Shown here piece after piece: positions 53,371 to 62,087 of a DNA stretch of 64,000 nt (position 1 is its first letter; each line of letters starts with the position of its first letter). The notes under the pieces were generated by a model. The model did not search any database, was not told the origin of the DNA, and saw only the letters and a program-made list of their open reading frames with translations. The DNA comes from Thermococcus onnurineus NA1. Lineage in GTDB: Archaea; Methanobacteriota_B; Thermococci; Thermococcales; Thermococcaceae. Both the position numbers and the translations under genes were made by a program. The stretch spans positions 806,001 through 870,000 of the forward strand of contig NC_011529.1 in the NCBI RefSeq assembly GCF_000018365.1, read 5' to 3'.

Positions 53371-54441
53371 ATGGAGCTGAAGTATAAACCGGAAGAGCTC
53401 ACGAGGCTACCGAGGAGCGTTATCTACGAGAGCGGAAAGGTTAAGCTCATAGACCAGCGTCTTCTTCCAAGGGAGTTTAAGGTCATCGAGCTAACGACGG
53501 TTGATGAGGTTGCGAGGGCGATAGTTACGATGCAGGTGCGCGGGGCGCCGGCGATAGGGGCGGCCGCAGCCTTTGGCCTGGCCCTCTACGCTGAGACGAC
53601 AAAGGCAAAGACTAAAGATGAGTTCATGGACGGCTTTTACGCCGCCTACGATAAGCTCAAGAACACAAGGCCAACGGCCGTAAACCTCTTCTGGGCCCTC
53701 AACAGGGTTAAAAAGCTGGTTGAGGAGCACAGAGAGGATTCACTTGATGAGATAAAGCACCTTATAGTTGAAGAGGCCCAAAAGATAGCGGACGAAGACG
53801 TGGAAGCAAACCTCAGGATGGGGCACTATGGAGCAGAGGTTCTTCCCGAGGGGAACGTTCTGACCCACTGCAACGCCGGAAGCCTGGCAACGGTTCACCT
53901 GGGAACGGTTGGTGCCGTGTTGAGGGTCATGCACAAGGAAGGAACCCTAAAGCTCCTCTGGGTGGACGAGACGAGGCCCGTCCTTCAGGGCGCGAGGCTC
54001 TCAGCATGGGAGTACCACTACGACGGCATTCCGCTTAAGCTCATAAGCGACAACATGGCGGGCTTCGTGATGCAACAGGGAAAGGTTGACGCGATTATAG
54101 TCGGCGCGGACAGGATAGTGGCAAACGGCGACTTCGCCAACAAGATAGGAACCTACACCCTCGCGGTTCTGGCCAAGGAGCACGGGATACCGTTCTTCAC
54201 CGTCGCGCCCCTCTCGACAATAGACATGAGCCTCAAGAGTGGAAAGGAGATACCAATAGAGGAGCGCAGCAAGGAGGAGGTTCTCACCTGCGGTGGCTGC
54301 AGGATTGCCCCAGATGTCGATGTCTACAACCCTGCCTTCGACGTGACACCGCACAAGTATCTGACGGGCATAATCACAGACAGAGGAGTCGTTTATCCGC
54401 CCTTCGAGAGAAACCTCAAGAGGCTCTTCAAGCGGGAGTGA
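53371..54441 (+). CDS. mtnA: Methylthioribose-1-phosphate isomerase (MtnA / eIF2B-like)
   Basis: 356 residues. GAPAIGAAAAFGLAL, the catalytic cysteine in THCNAGSLAT, RPVLQGARLSAWE and the catalytic Asp in VGADRIVANGDFANKIGTY match MtnA, which opens methylthioribose 1-phosphate in methionine salvage. Archaeal ribose-1,5-bisphosphate isomerases are shorter relatives and remain a lesser alternative. ATG 53371 follows GGTGGTCGTG. The 3' end overlaps the opposite-strand gene by 49 nt. Confidence 0.88.
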   Translation: MELKYKPEELTRLPRSVIYESGKVKLIDQRLLPREFKVIELTTVDEVARAIVTMQVRGAPAIGAAAAFGLALYAETTKAKTKDEFMDGFYAAYDKLKNTRPTAVNLFWALNRVKKLVEEHREDSLDEIKHLIVEEAQKIADEDVEANLRMGHYGAEVLPEGNVLTHCNAGSLATVHLGTVGAVLRVMHKEGTLKLLWVDETRPVLQGARLSAWEYHYDGIPLKLISDNMAGFVMQQGKVDAIIVGADRIVANGDFANKIGTYTLAVLAKEHGIPFFTVAPLSTIDMSLKSGKEIPIEERSKEEVLTCGGCRIAPDVDVYNPAFDVTPHKYLTGIITDRGVVYPPFERNLKRLFKRE

Positions 54442-54674
54442 CTCTTCTCCTCTTTTACTTCCTCCACGAAGACTCCCTGAATCTCCCCGAGCTCTTCTTC
54501 AAGGGACGGCAGCAGGAGGCCGAGGAGCTCTAGTGGCTCGAGGCAGGGACAGTCGATTGAATAAGTAAAGTCCTCATCTCCAAGCTCTACCCTGACGCTA
54601 ACACCACCCTTGTCTTTGCGCACCACGAAGGGAGCGCTGTAGTTCTTTCCGACGATCTTACCTCTCACGAGCAT
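54393..54674 (-). CDS. Small conserved-looking protein of unknown function
   Basis: 93 residues, beta-rich N-terminus (GKIVGKNYSAPFVVRKDKGG), DCPCLEPLELLGLLLPSLEEEL in the middle, and a basic C-terminus. A minus-strand TATA element (CGCTTTAATC) lies at 54697-54706, about 30 nt before ATG 54674, supporting a real, nearly leaderless gene. The last 49 nt overlap mtnA antisense. Family not recognised. Confidence 0.6.
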   Translation of the reverse strand: MLVRGKIVGKNYSAPFVVRKDKGGVSVRVELGDEDFTYSIDCPCLEPLELLGLLLPSLEEELGEIQGVFVEEVKEEKSHSRLKSLLRFLSKGG

Positions 54675-54829
54675 CGATGGAGAAAAAGAGCGCGAAGATT
54701 AAAGCGTTTCCCAATCCAAAGGTTAAAAACCGGAAGTTCAGGAAATAAAATGCCTGCAACTAATTCAATCCATGTTTAAGAAGCGAGAACGTTAAAAGCA
54801 CTTGAGCATAGGGAATCACGGTGGTGCCC

Positions 54830-55963
54830 ATGTTCTGGCTGAAGACGAAGATAGTCGAGGGGGATGGGAGCCTGAGCTACCTCTCCAAGGCTGCAAAGGG
54901 TCACGAGCGCGTTTTAATCCTTTCATCAAGCTCGATGAAGAGACACGGCTTTCTAGAGGAGGCCGAGGACTACGTGAGGGACGCTGGAGCAGAGGTTTTC
55001 TCGATAGTGGGCCTTCCAGCCGAGCCGAGTGTGGAAGTCATCGAGGAGTTCCTGCCGAAGGTAAGGGAGTTTAACCCGGATCTTCTGGTGGCATTAGGTG
55101 GCGGAAGCGTCATAGACACTACCAAGGCGCTGAAGGTCTTCTATGATGCTCCAGAAGTTGAGTTCGAGGAGATAGCCTTCATCGACCGCTTCTCCAAGCC
55201 GAAGCCTGTTCCTAAGCTTAAAACACCGCTGATAGCCATACCTTCAACAAGCGGCGCCGGAAGCGAAGTCTCTGCCGCGAGCGTCCTCAAGAAGGGTGAC
55301 GTGAAGTACAACATCGTCACTCCCGAAATAGCGCCGGATATAGCTATTCTCGATCCGAGGTTACCGAGAACAATGCCGGCCGAGGTTGCGAGAAACTCCG
55401 GGTTAGACGTACTCGTCCACGGAATAGAGGCCTACACGACGAAGGTCGCAAACCCCTTCAGTGACGCGATGGCGATAAAAGCGATAAAGACTGTCTACAA
55501 GTGGCTGCCCCTGTCGGTTAAGGGCGACGAGGACGCGAGGGCAAAAGTTCATTACGCGGCCACTATGGCCGGCATAGCATTCCTCAACGCTCGCCTCGGC
55601 CTCTGCCATGCCATGAGTCACAAAGCTGCTTGGATAGGCCCGCACGGCCTGCTCAATGCGATATTCCTGCCGTACGTCATGGAGTTCAACATGAGGAACG
55701 ACTACGCGAGGAAGCGCTACGCGGAGATAGCGAGGGAGCTGGGCTTCTCGAGTGCCAAAGATTTAGTGGAAGTCGTTAAGGAGCTAAACGAGATGCTCGG
55801 CGTTCCGAAGCTGAGCGAGCTGGTTGACGAAGAAACTTTCGTGAGCAGGGTCGAGGAGATGGCGGAGAAGGCCTACCGCGACGGCCTGGTTTACTTCAAC
55901 CCGGTGGAGCCCAAGCCCGAGGAGATAAGGGAGCTGTATCTAAAAGCCTTCTACGGGGAGTGA
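54830..55963 (+). CDS. Iron-dependent alcohol dehydrogenase
   Basis: 377 residues, group III metal-dependent alcohol dehydrogenase. The NAD(P) loop is ALGGGSVIDTTKAL; the iron ligands fall in GLDVLVHGIEAYTT (Asp, His), CHAMSHKAAW (His) and GPHGLLN (His). Thermococcal relatives reduce aldehydes with NADPH. PSTSGAGSEVSAASV is also typical. ATG 54830 follows GGTGGTGCCC; TATA-like CGTTAAAAG at 54789-54797. Confidence 0.9.
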   Translation: MFWLKTKIVEGDGSLSYLSKAAKGHERVLILSSSSMKRHGFLEEAEDYVRDAGAEVFSIVGLPAEPSVEVIEEFLPKVREFNPDLLVALGGGSVIDTTKALKVFYDAPEVEFEEIAFIDRFSKPKPVPKLKTPLIAIPSTSGAGSEVSAASVLKKGDVKYNIVTPEIAPDIAILDPRLPRTMPAEVARNSGLDVLVHGIEAYTTKVANPFSDAMAIKAIKTVYKWLPLSVKGDEDARAKVHYAATMAGIAFLNARLGLCHAMSHKAAWIGPHGLLNAIFLPYVMEFNMRNDYARKRYAEIARELGFSSAKDLVEVVKELNEMLGVPKLSELVDEETFVSRVEEMAEKAYRDGLVYFNPVEPKPEEIRELYLKAFYGE

Positions 55964-55973
55964 TTTATAAACC
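55964..55973 (+). promoter_or_regulatory. Promoter of the Lhr-like helicase
   Basis: TTTATAAACC lies 20-29 nt before ATG 55993, so the transcript probably starts at or just before the initiation codon. This supports ATG 55993 over the upstream in-frame start at 55960. Confidence 0.55.
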
Positions 55974-55992
55974 TCCCCTACCTTCTTTCACC

Positions 55993-58770
55993 ATGCACCT
56001 TCTCCTCAAGAAGACCATCAGGGAGCGCTTTGGAAAGCTCAACGAGCTTCAGATGAAAGCTTTTCGTGAGGTTAGCTCCGGGAAGAGTGTTCTCATAATC
56101 GCCCCCACTGGCTCTGGTAAGACAGAAGCAGCCGTTCTGCCCGTCTTTAACGCCATCCTTGAGGAAGGCCTCAAGCCAATCTCCGCCCTCTACATCGCTC
56201 CCCTAAAGGCCCTCAACAGGGATCTGCTCGAGCGCCTGGAGTGGTGGGGAAAGAGGCTTGGAATAAGCGTCGAAGTTAGGCACGGGGACACTTCTGCCTA
56301 CAAAAAGGCCAAACAGACGAAGAATCCACCTCAGATGCTCATCATTACCCCCGAGACTCTTGGCGTTATTCTAACGGTAAAATCACTCCGAAAAGCTCTG
56401 GAGAACGTCAAGTTCGTCATTGTTGACGAGATAGCCGAGCTGGTCGACAACAAGCGTGGGGCACAGCTCCTGCTGAACCTTGAGAGGCTGGTGGAGATAG
56501 CGGACTTCAAACGCATCGGAATGACCGCAACGGTCGGCAACGAGGACGAGGTGAGGGAGTGGCTCGGGGCGGAAACGATAGTCAAGCCCAGCTGGAGAAA
56601 AGCGTACCGCTTCCACGTGCTCTATCCAAGGCCGGAGGAGAAGGACTTCAAGCTCGCGGAGGAGCTGAGTCTGGCCCCCGATGTGGCCGCCCGTCTCAGA
56701 ACTCTTTGGGAAATAGTCGAAGAGCATGGAAAGGCGCTGATATTCACCAACACCAGGCAGTTTGCCGAGATTCTGGCCCACCGTCTGAAGGCCTGGGGCA
56801 AGCCAGTTGAAGTCCACCATGGGAGCCTCTCGAAGGAGGCCCGTATAAAAGCGGAAAGGGCCTTGAAGGAGGGCAAAATCAAGGCTCTAATCTGCACGTC
56901 CTCGATGGAGCTGGGAATTGACATAGGCGACGTGGACGTTGTCATTCAGTACATGAGCCCGAGACAGGTGAACCGCCTGGTTCAGCGTGTTGGGAGGGCG
57001 AAACACAGGATTGGCGAGGTCAGCGAGGGATACGTCATCACCTCCAACGTCGAGGACTACCTTCAGAGTCTAATCATAGCCAGGCGCGCGCTGGAGGGAA
57101 GGTTTGAGGCCGTAGAGCCGATTGGCGGCCTCGATGTTTTGGCCCATTTCCTCGTTGGGCTTCTTATCGAGTACAAACGCATGCCGAGGGAGAGGCCCTA
57201 CGAGATAGCGAGGCGAGCTTACGTTTACAGGGAGCTTAAATGGGAGGAATATCTCGATGTTTTGGGAATCCTCGAGGACGCTCGTCTAATTGGCTACGAC
57301 AAAGAAAAGAATCTCCTCTATCTCCGCCGCGGGGCTTTCCAGTACTACTACGAGAACCTCTCGACGATCCCGGACGAGGTTTCCTGGCGCGTCTTCGACT
57401 CAGGGAGCGGACACATAATCGGACGGCTCGACGAGAGCTTCGTTATGGACCTGGAGGAAGGAATGGAGTTCGTGATGAACGGGAGGAGCTGGATAGTGCT
57501 CAAGATTGACGAAGAGGCGAAATTGCTGAGGGTGCGCGAGAGCAAGAGCCTAGAGAGTGCAATACCAAGCTGGGAGGGTGAGATGATTCCCGTTCCCTTC
57601 GGCATTGCCCTTGACGTGGGAAGGTTGAAGCGGGAGCTGACCTTTGACTTCAAACGGGCTTTAGAGCTTCTGGAAGGCGTGGACTTCAGCGAGGTGGAGC
57701 TCAGACGGGCTTTTGAGGAGATAAAGGATGGGCCATTCTCAACCGACAGGGATATCGTGATAGAGAGCACGCCGAAAGCGCTCGTAATCCACGCTGACTT
57801 TGGCAACAGGGCGAATGAAGCCCTCGGTCGGCTGGTTCATTCCTTCTTGATCCTGCGCTACGGCAGGGTCTTCTCCGTGAGAAGCCAAGCCCACGCTATA
57901 GTATTCAAGACGCCCTTCCAGCTGAACCCGAGCGAGGTCAAGCGCTACCTCTACCAGGAGCCAGAGGCACTGGAGTTCATAGTTGCGCGCTCGCTGAGGG
58001 ACTCCCACGCCTATCGCTGGAGGATGATGAACGTCGCCAAACGCTTTGGCGCACTTAGGAGGGACGCAAAGATAAGGAGAATCGAGCGGCTCTTCGAGGG
58101 GACGGTAATCGAAAGGGAAGCCCTGAACGAGCTGTACCACGACAAGGTTGATGTTAAGAGAGGTGAACTCGTTCTAAGCATGCTCAAAGCTGGAAGCCTG
58201 CGCGTGAAAACTGAACTGAGGAGAGAGCCGTCAAGGCTGGCGAGGCTTAACATGAGCGTCGGAGGCGAGTTCTTGATCGGAGGGGAGCTGGAGAGAGACG
58301 AGATACTTGAGCTGTTCAAGAGGAGGCTCCTTGACCATGAGGTTGTCTTGGTCTGCACCAACTGCGGATGGAGCTCAAAAACAAGAGTTTCACGCCTGAG
58401 GGAAAGAATCAAGCACTGGGAATGCCCGAAGTGCGGCTCGAGGATGCTGGCAGTTGCCCATCCGATTGACGCGGAGGAGTTCATGCCTATTCTCAAAAAG
58501 GTCAGGCACGGCGAGAGGCTCGAGCGGAAGGAGGAGAGGGCTTACAGGAAGCTCCTGAAGGCCGCTGATCTGATTGATTCCTACGGCTTTGACGCGGTTC
58601 TTGCCCTAGCGAGCTACGGAACAGGCCCGGACACTGCGGCGAGGCTGTTGAGCCAGTACCGGGGAGAGGCCTTACTGGTCGCCCTGATGGAGCGCGAGAG
58701 GCAGTTCATAAGGACGAGGCGCTTCTGGGTGGATGCAAAGAAGGAAGAAGAGAAGAAGTCTGAGGAATAA
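55993..58770 (+). CDS. Lhr-type ATP-dependent superfamily 2 helicase
   Basis: 925 residues. RecA-like domains 1 and 2 contain the Q motif region, APTGSGKTEAAVLPV (motif I), APLKALNRDL (Ia), VDEIAEL (II), GMTATVGN (III), CTSSMELGIDIGDVDVV (V) and QRVGRAKHR (VI). A winged helix and the large Lhr-type C-terminal core follow, with a zinc ribbon CTNCGW...CPKCG near residue 800-830. Probable DNA-repair helicase. Motif II reads DEIAE rather than the DEIHE common in Lhr proteins. Confidence 0.88.
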   Translation: MHLLLKKTIRERFGKLNELQMKAFREVSSGKSVLIIAPTGSGKTEAAVLPVFNAILEEGLKPISALYIAPLKALNRDLLERLEWWGKRLGISVEVRHGDTSAYKKAKQTKNPPQMLIITPETLGVILTVKSLRKALENVKFVIVDEIAELVDNKRGAQLLLNLERLVEIADFKRIGMTATVGNEDEVREWLGAETIVKPSWRKAYRFHVLYPRPEEKDFKLAEELSLAPDVAARLRTLWEIVEEHGKALIFTNTRQFAEILAHRLKAWGKPVEVHHGSLSKEARIKAERALKEGKIKALICTSSMELGIDIGDVDVVIQYMSPRQVNRLVQRVGRAKHRIGEVSEGYVITSNVEDYLQSLIIARRALEGRFEAVEPIGGLDVLAHFLVGLLIEYKRMPRERPYEIARRAYVYRELKWEEYLDVLGILEDARLIGYDKEKNLLYLRRGAFQYYYENLSTIPDEVSWRVFDSGSGHIIGRLDESFVMDLEEGMEFVMNGRSWIVLKIDEEAKLLRVRESKSLESAIPSWEGEMIPVPFGIALDVGRLKRELTFDFKRALELLEGVDFSEVELRRAFEEIKDGPFSTDRDIVIESTPKALVIHADFGNRANEALGRLVHSFLILRYGRVFSVRSQAHAIVFKTPFQLNPSEVKRYLYQEPEALEFIVARSLRDSHAYRWRMMNVAKRFGALRRDAKIRRIERLFEGTVIEREALNELYHDKVDVKRGELVLSMLKAGSLRVKTELRREPSRLARLNMSVGGEFLIGGELERDEILELFKRRLLDHEVVLVCTNCGWSSKTRVSRLRERIKHWECPKCGSRMLAVAHPIDAEEFMPILKKVRHGERLERKEERAYRKLLKAADLIDSYGFDAVLALASYGTGPDTAARLLSQYRGEALLVALMERERQFIRTRRFWVDAKKEEEKKSEE

Positions 58771-58850
58771 TGGGTTCCACAAATTATCTGTTGGTGGACC
58801 AGTTATATAAAGGCCATAATACGAAGGGAAAGTAAAAAGAAGGGAGAACC

Positions 58851-59903
58851 TCAGCTCTTTCCAAAAATCTCATTCAAGGCCTTCAAAAACTCACTTGCTG
58901 TAACCACGTCCCTCACATCGATGTGCTCGTTCTTTGTGTGTGAGATGTCGAGGTTGCCTGGGCCGAAGACTATCGTTCTCGTTCCGTTGTACACGAAGTT
59001 TATCGCGTCCGTCCAGCTTCTCATGCCACCGAACTCGTCTATTTCTGTTGCTTCCATAGCCTTTTTAGCGAGAACGACTATCTCCTCATCGGGTTCAAGC
59101 TCGTAACCGTCCCATATCTCCGTGTACTCGTACTTGAGGGTGTACTCCTCAAATATTGGCTCCATAAGGTCAAGGATGTCCTCGACTTCCTGATCTGGCA
59201 GAAGGCGAGCCTCCACACGACCACGGCAGAGGGCAGGGATAAGGTAGTATGGGTTGTCGCAGACTAGCTCCTGAAGGCCGATGTGGGCGTCGAAATACTT
59301 GCCCTTCGCGTTGAAAGGTTCGAGCTTCTTGAGTTCCTCAAGCATCTTGAAGGTCTGATCTATGGCGTTGATTCCACTCTCAGGGCAGGCTCCGTGGGCC
59401 TCCTTGCCGTCGACCTCAAAGTAGGCCTCTATGTTGCCTGCGTGGGCTATGTGGACCTCTAGATCAGTGGGCTCAAGCACAACGGCCATCTTGGGCCTGT
59501 ACCGCTCCATAAAGAGTGCCGAGCCTCTTCCGCCGTGCTCTTCGTCGCTGACGAAGACAATGCCGACGTTGAGATCCTTATCCTCTTTCTTGAGTTCTTC
59601 GAGCATAAGCAGAATCGCAGCTATGCCGCCCTTTATGTCGCTCGCGCCGGTTCCGTAAACGATGTTACCCCTTACAAAGGGCTCGGCCCTCATCGGTATC
59701 GTGTCCATATGGACCTCGTAGAAGAGCTCAGCGTCGGGATTGACGACGAGGTCGATTATCTCGCCGTCACTCTCAATGTGGACGTCGTAGTCCAGCTTGT
59801 GGAGGAACTCCATGATGTGAAGGGCTATACGATCCTCGCTCCCTGAGGGGGACGGAATTTTGAGGAGGTTAAGAAGGATTTCCTTTGCTCTCTCAGTTTT
59901 CAT
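58851..59903 (-). CDS. M20-family metallopeptidase / deacylase (ArgE/DapE/LysK type)
   Basis: 350 residues. Metal ligands and catalytic residues: EVHMDTIP (His, Asp), GTGASDIKGGIAA (bridging Asp), VSDEEHGGRGSA (catalytic Glu), VLEPTDLEVHIAHAG and ISHTKNEHID (final His). Candidates are an acetyl-lysine/ornithine deacetylase of lysine or arginine synthesis or a peptidase; no biosynthetic neighbours help decide. ATG 59903 follows AGGTGACC. The palindromic GTTTATAAAC at 59934-59943 may serve as TATA for this gene and for the opposite unit. Confidence 0.85.
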   Translation of the reverse strand: MKTERAKEILLNLLKIPSPSGSEDRIALHIMEFLHKLDYDVHIESDGEIIDLVVNPDAELFYEVHMDTIPMRAEPFVRGNIVYGTGASDIKGGIAAILLMLEELKKEDKDLNVGIVFVSDEEHGGRGSALFMERYRPKMAVVLEPTDLEVHIAHAGNIEAYFEVDGKEAHGACPESGINAIDQTFKMLEELKKLEPFNAKGKYFDAHIGLQELVCDNPYYLIPALCRGRVEARLLPDQEVEDILDLMEPIFEEYTLKYEYTEIWDGYELEPDEEIVVLAKKAMEATEIDEFGGMRSWTDAINFVYNGTRTIVFGPGNLDISHTKNEHIDVRDVVTASEFLKALNEIFGKS

Positions 59904-59962
59904 TTGGGTCACCTAATAAAGCTCTGTGGTTGGGTTTATAAACCTCCCCCGCATAGATTGAA

Positions 59963-60036
59963 GGGGCGATGAAGAGATTCATCCCTCCTGACGAGACTCG
60001 CTCCCTCGGATGAGGACGCGGTCCCCCCTGGAGCCC
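59963..60036 (+). ncRNA. Candidate C/D-box sRNA in the 5' region of the MBL gene
   Basis: Starting about 25 nt after the TATA element at 59934-59943: box C-like CGATGAA (967-973 of this kb), a 14-nt guide-length segment, box D' CTGA (59988-59991), box C' GGATGAG (60008-60014), 13 nt, then a D-like CTGG (60028-60031). GGGC (59964-59967) and GCCC (60033-60036) could form the closing stem, followed by TTTT. Against it: D is CTGG, not CTGA, and the D'-C' gap of 16 nt is long for Thermococcales. Confidence 0.35.
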
Positions 60037-60052
60037 TTTTGGAGGGAAAGTC

Positions 60053-60754
60053 ATGCTGGAAGAATTTCCGAGAAACATAATTCCCATAGAGATTCCACCA
60101 CATACAGTCATGCTCCGCGGGATTAGCTGGGATTCTAACGTTTACCTGCTCCGCGACGGAGAGGAGGCTCTGGTCATTGACACCGGAACCGGCGTGAACT
60201 GGCACGTTTACACAGAAATCTGGGAAAAGGAAGGCTATCTCCAGGGGATCAAGCGAGTTATAATCTTCAACACTCACGAACACTTTGACCACGTCGGGGG
60301 CAATCTCATCCTGAAGCACTATTTTGAGAACAAGGGAATGGAGGTTCTCTTCGCGGCCCATGATGTCACTGCGAGAGCCCTTGAAAAGGGCGACGACTAT
60401 ATCATACTCGCGTACTCATATGGACGGCGTTTTAAGGCGCATTCCGTCGATATAAAGCTGAAGGGCGGGGACACACTTAGAATCGGCTCGCTTAAGCTGG
60501 AGCTTATTCACACGCCAGGCCACACCGCCGGGAGCTCATGTCTCTATGAACCGGAGGAAAAGCTGATGTTCACGGGCGACACCGTCTTCAAAGGCACCGT
60601 AGGGAGGACAGACCTCCCGACCGGAAGCGGATGGCAACTCCAGGAGTCACTGGAGAAACTTTTAGAGTTCGACGTCAGCTTCGGCCTCCCCGGGCACGGC
60701 TGGGTGATAAAAGACTGGCGTGGAAACCTCACTGAAATCCTGGGGTGGCTCTGA
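60053..60754 (+). CDS. Metallo-beta-lactamase-fold hydrolase
   Basis: 233 residues with the full MBL metal set: NTHEHFDHVGG, HTPGHTAGSSC, FTGDTVFKG and the final His in GLPGHGWVI. GlyII-like hydrolases share this pattern; the substrate is unknown. ATG 60053 follows GGAGGGAAAG. It begins a four-gene run in which the stop of each gene overlaps or nearly touches the next start. Confidence 0.85.
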   Translation: MLEEFPRNIIPIEIPPHTVMLRGISWDSNVYLLRDGEEALVIDTGTGVNWHVYTEIWEKEGYLQGIKRVIIFNTHEHFDHVGGNLILKHYFENKGMEVLFAAHDVTARALEKGDDYIILAYSYGRRFKAHSVDIKLKGGDTLRIGSLKLELIHTPGHTAGSSCLYEPEEKLMFTGDTVFKGTVGRTDLPTGSGWQLQESLEKLLEFDVSFGLPGHGWVIKDWRGNLTEILGWL

Positions 60755-61017
60755 TGCGGAAGGGTTCGGTGAAGGAAGTCCTCGCCAAGCTCAAGTACGA
60801 CCCGCGCGAGGACGAGCGGGATTACTACATCATCATCGAGCACCGCGGTGCCTACGGCGACGTCAAGAAAATCCCAGTCGAGCTGATAGAGCTTGGGCAC
60901 GGCTACTTCTTCGTCGGGGATGCCCAGATTCCATATCACCGTATTCGGAGGGTCGTGAAGAAGGATGGGAAGGTAATCTGGGAGACAAGAAAGGATAGGA
61001 GGGGAGAGAGTGATTGA
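60754..61017 (+). CDS. DUF504 (UPF0248) family protein
   Basis: 87 residues. DYYIIIEHRGAYGDVKKIPVELI, GHGYFFVGDAQIPYHRIRRVV and GKVIWETR match the small archaeal DUF504/UPF0248 family. The family's RGxxGD-KxI pattern hints at nucleic-acid or nucleotide binding, but no function is established. ATG 60754 overlaps the MBL stop by one base with GGGGTGGC upstream. Confidence 0.82.
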   Translation: MRKGSVKEVLAKLKYDPREDERDYYIIIEHRGAYGDVKKIPVELIELGHGYFFVGDAQIPYHRIRRVVKKDGKVIWETRKDRRGESD

Positions 61018-61768
61018 CGCTCATGCTCACTTCGAGTTCTACAAGAAGGAAGTACCTCAGGTAATAGAAGAGTGCAGAAAGGAGCTCAAAGCTGTGGTTG
61101 ATTCCATAACCGAGTACAGAAAAACCCACGTCTGGAAGAGCTGGGAGCTGCTCAAGCCGTACTTCGGCTTTCTCTTCCCGACGCTCGGCTACCATCCGAA
61201 CGAAGCACGCAGGGGCAACTGGGAAAAGGTGAAGCGCGTTGAGGACTTCATCCGGGAGCACAGGAACGAAATTGTGGCGGTGGGCGAGATAGGCCTCGAC
61301 TACCACTACGCTGAAAACGAAGCCCAAAGGGAAAACCAGAGGGCGATATTCCAGCATTTCCTCGAGCTGGCGGCTGAGCTTAAGCTTCCCGTGGTTATCC
61401 ACGCAAGGGATGCCGAAAGGGAAGCCTTTGAGCTGGTTCAGAGATACGGTGTTAATGCCTATTTCCACTCCTTCACGGGGAGTCCCGAGCTTGCTAAGGA
61501 GATTGCTGAAAACGATCATCCAATAGGGATAAGCACCGGGATAGTCTTTATCCCGGAGATTAGGAAGACAGTAGAGGCTCTTGAGCTGGAGGATATCCTC
61601 GTGGAAACCGATTCACCATATATGAGCCCATTCAAGGGACAGAGGAACAAGCCCTACTACGTCAGAGTGGCCATTGAAGAAGTGGCAAAGCTTAAGGGGC
61701 TGGAATTTGGTGAGGTTGAACGGATAACAGAGAAAAATACGATCGAGTTTTTCAGGCTGGAGGTGTGA
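61010..61768 (+). CDS. TatD-type metal-dependent hydrolase
   Basis: 252 residues, amidohydrolase barrel. Metal ligands are IDAHAHFEF (HxH), GEIGLDYHY (Glu), VIHARD (His), YFHSFTG (His) and ETDSPYMSP (Asp). TatD proteins are 3'-5' DNA exonucleases or related phosphodiesterases. Start GTG 61010 overlaps DUF504 by 8 nt, with GGGGAGAG upstream. Confidence 0.87.
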   Translation: MIDAHAHFEFYKKEVPQVIEECRKELKAVVDSITEYRKTHVWKSWELLKPYFGFLFPTLGYHPNEARRGNWEKVKRVEDFIREHRNEIVAVGEIGLDYHYAENEAQRENQRAIFQHFLELAAELKLPVVIHARDAEREAFELVQRYGVNAYFHSFTGSPELAKEIAENDHPIGISTGIVFIPEIRKTVEALELEDILVETDSPYMSPFKGQRNKPYYVRVAIEEVAKLKGLEFGEVERITEKNTIEFFRLEV

Positions 61769-61771
61769 GAG

Positions 61772-62065
61772 ATGAACGTTCCGGAGATTGAGGAGCTTAA
61801 GAAGCTCTGCGAAGAGCTCGGCGAGAAAGAGCTGATAGCAAGGATAGATTCATTCGTGGCCCTTAATGAAGGGCTGGAGAGCAAGAAGGGGAAAGAGTTC
61901 ATAGAAGTCTCCATACTGGGCTTTGCCGAAGGCATGCTGACGAGCCTAAGGGCCAAGTATCCTGGCGATGAGAGGGTTGTGAAACTCCTGGAAAGGGTCA
62001 GTGCAAGGAGAGCAGAGCTTGACGAGCAGTTCAGGAAGGCGAAGCCACCGATTTTCGAGGGCTAA
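61772..62065 (+). CDS. Small helical protein of unknown function
   Basis: 97 residues, predicted helical with many charged residues (IEELKKLCEELGEKELIARI, RRAELDEQFRKAK) and one Cys. It follows the TatD-like gene by 3 nt with GGAGGTGTG upstream, so it is co-transcribed. No family recognised. Confidence 0.75.
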   Translation: MNVPEIEELKKLCEELGEKELIARIDSFVALNEGLESKKGKEFIEVSILGFAEGMLTSLRAKYPGDERVVKLLERVSARRAELDEQFRKAKPPIFEG

Positions 62066-62087
62066 GGATCAGCCCTGGCTGTAGTCA

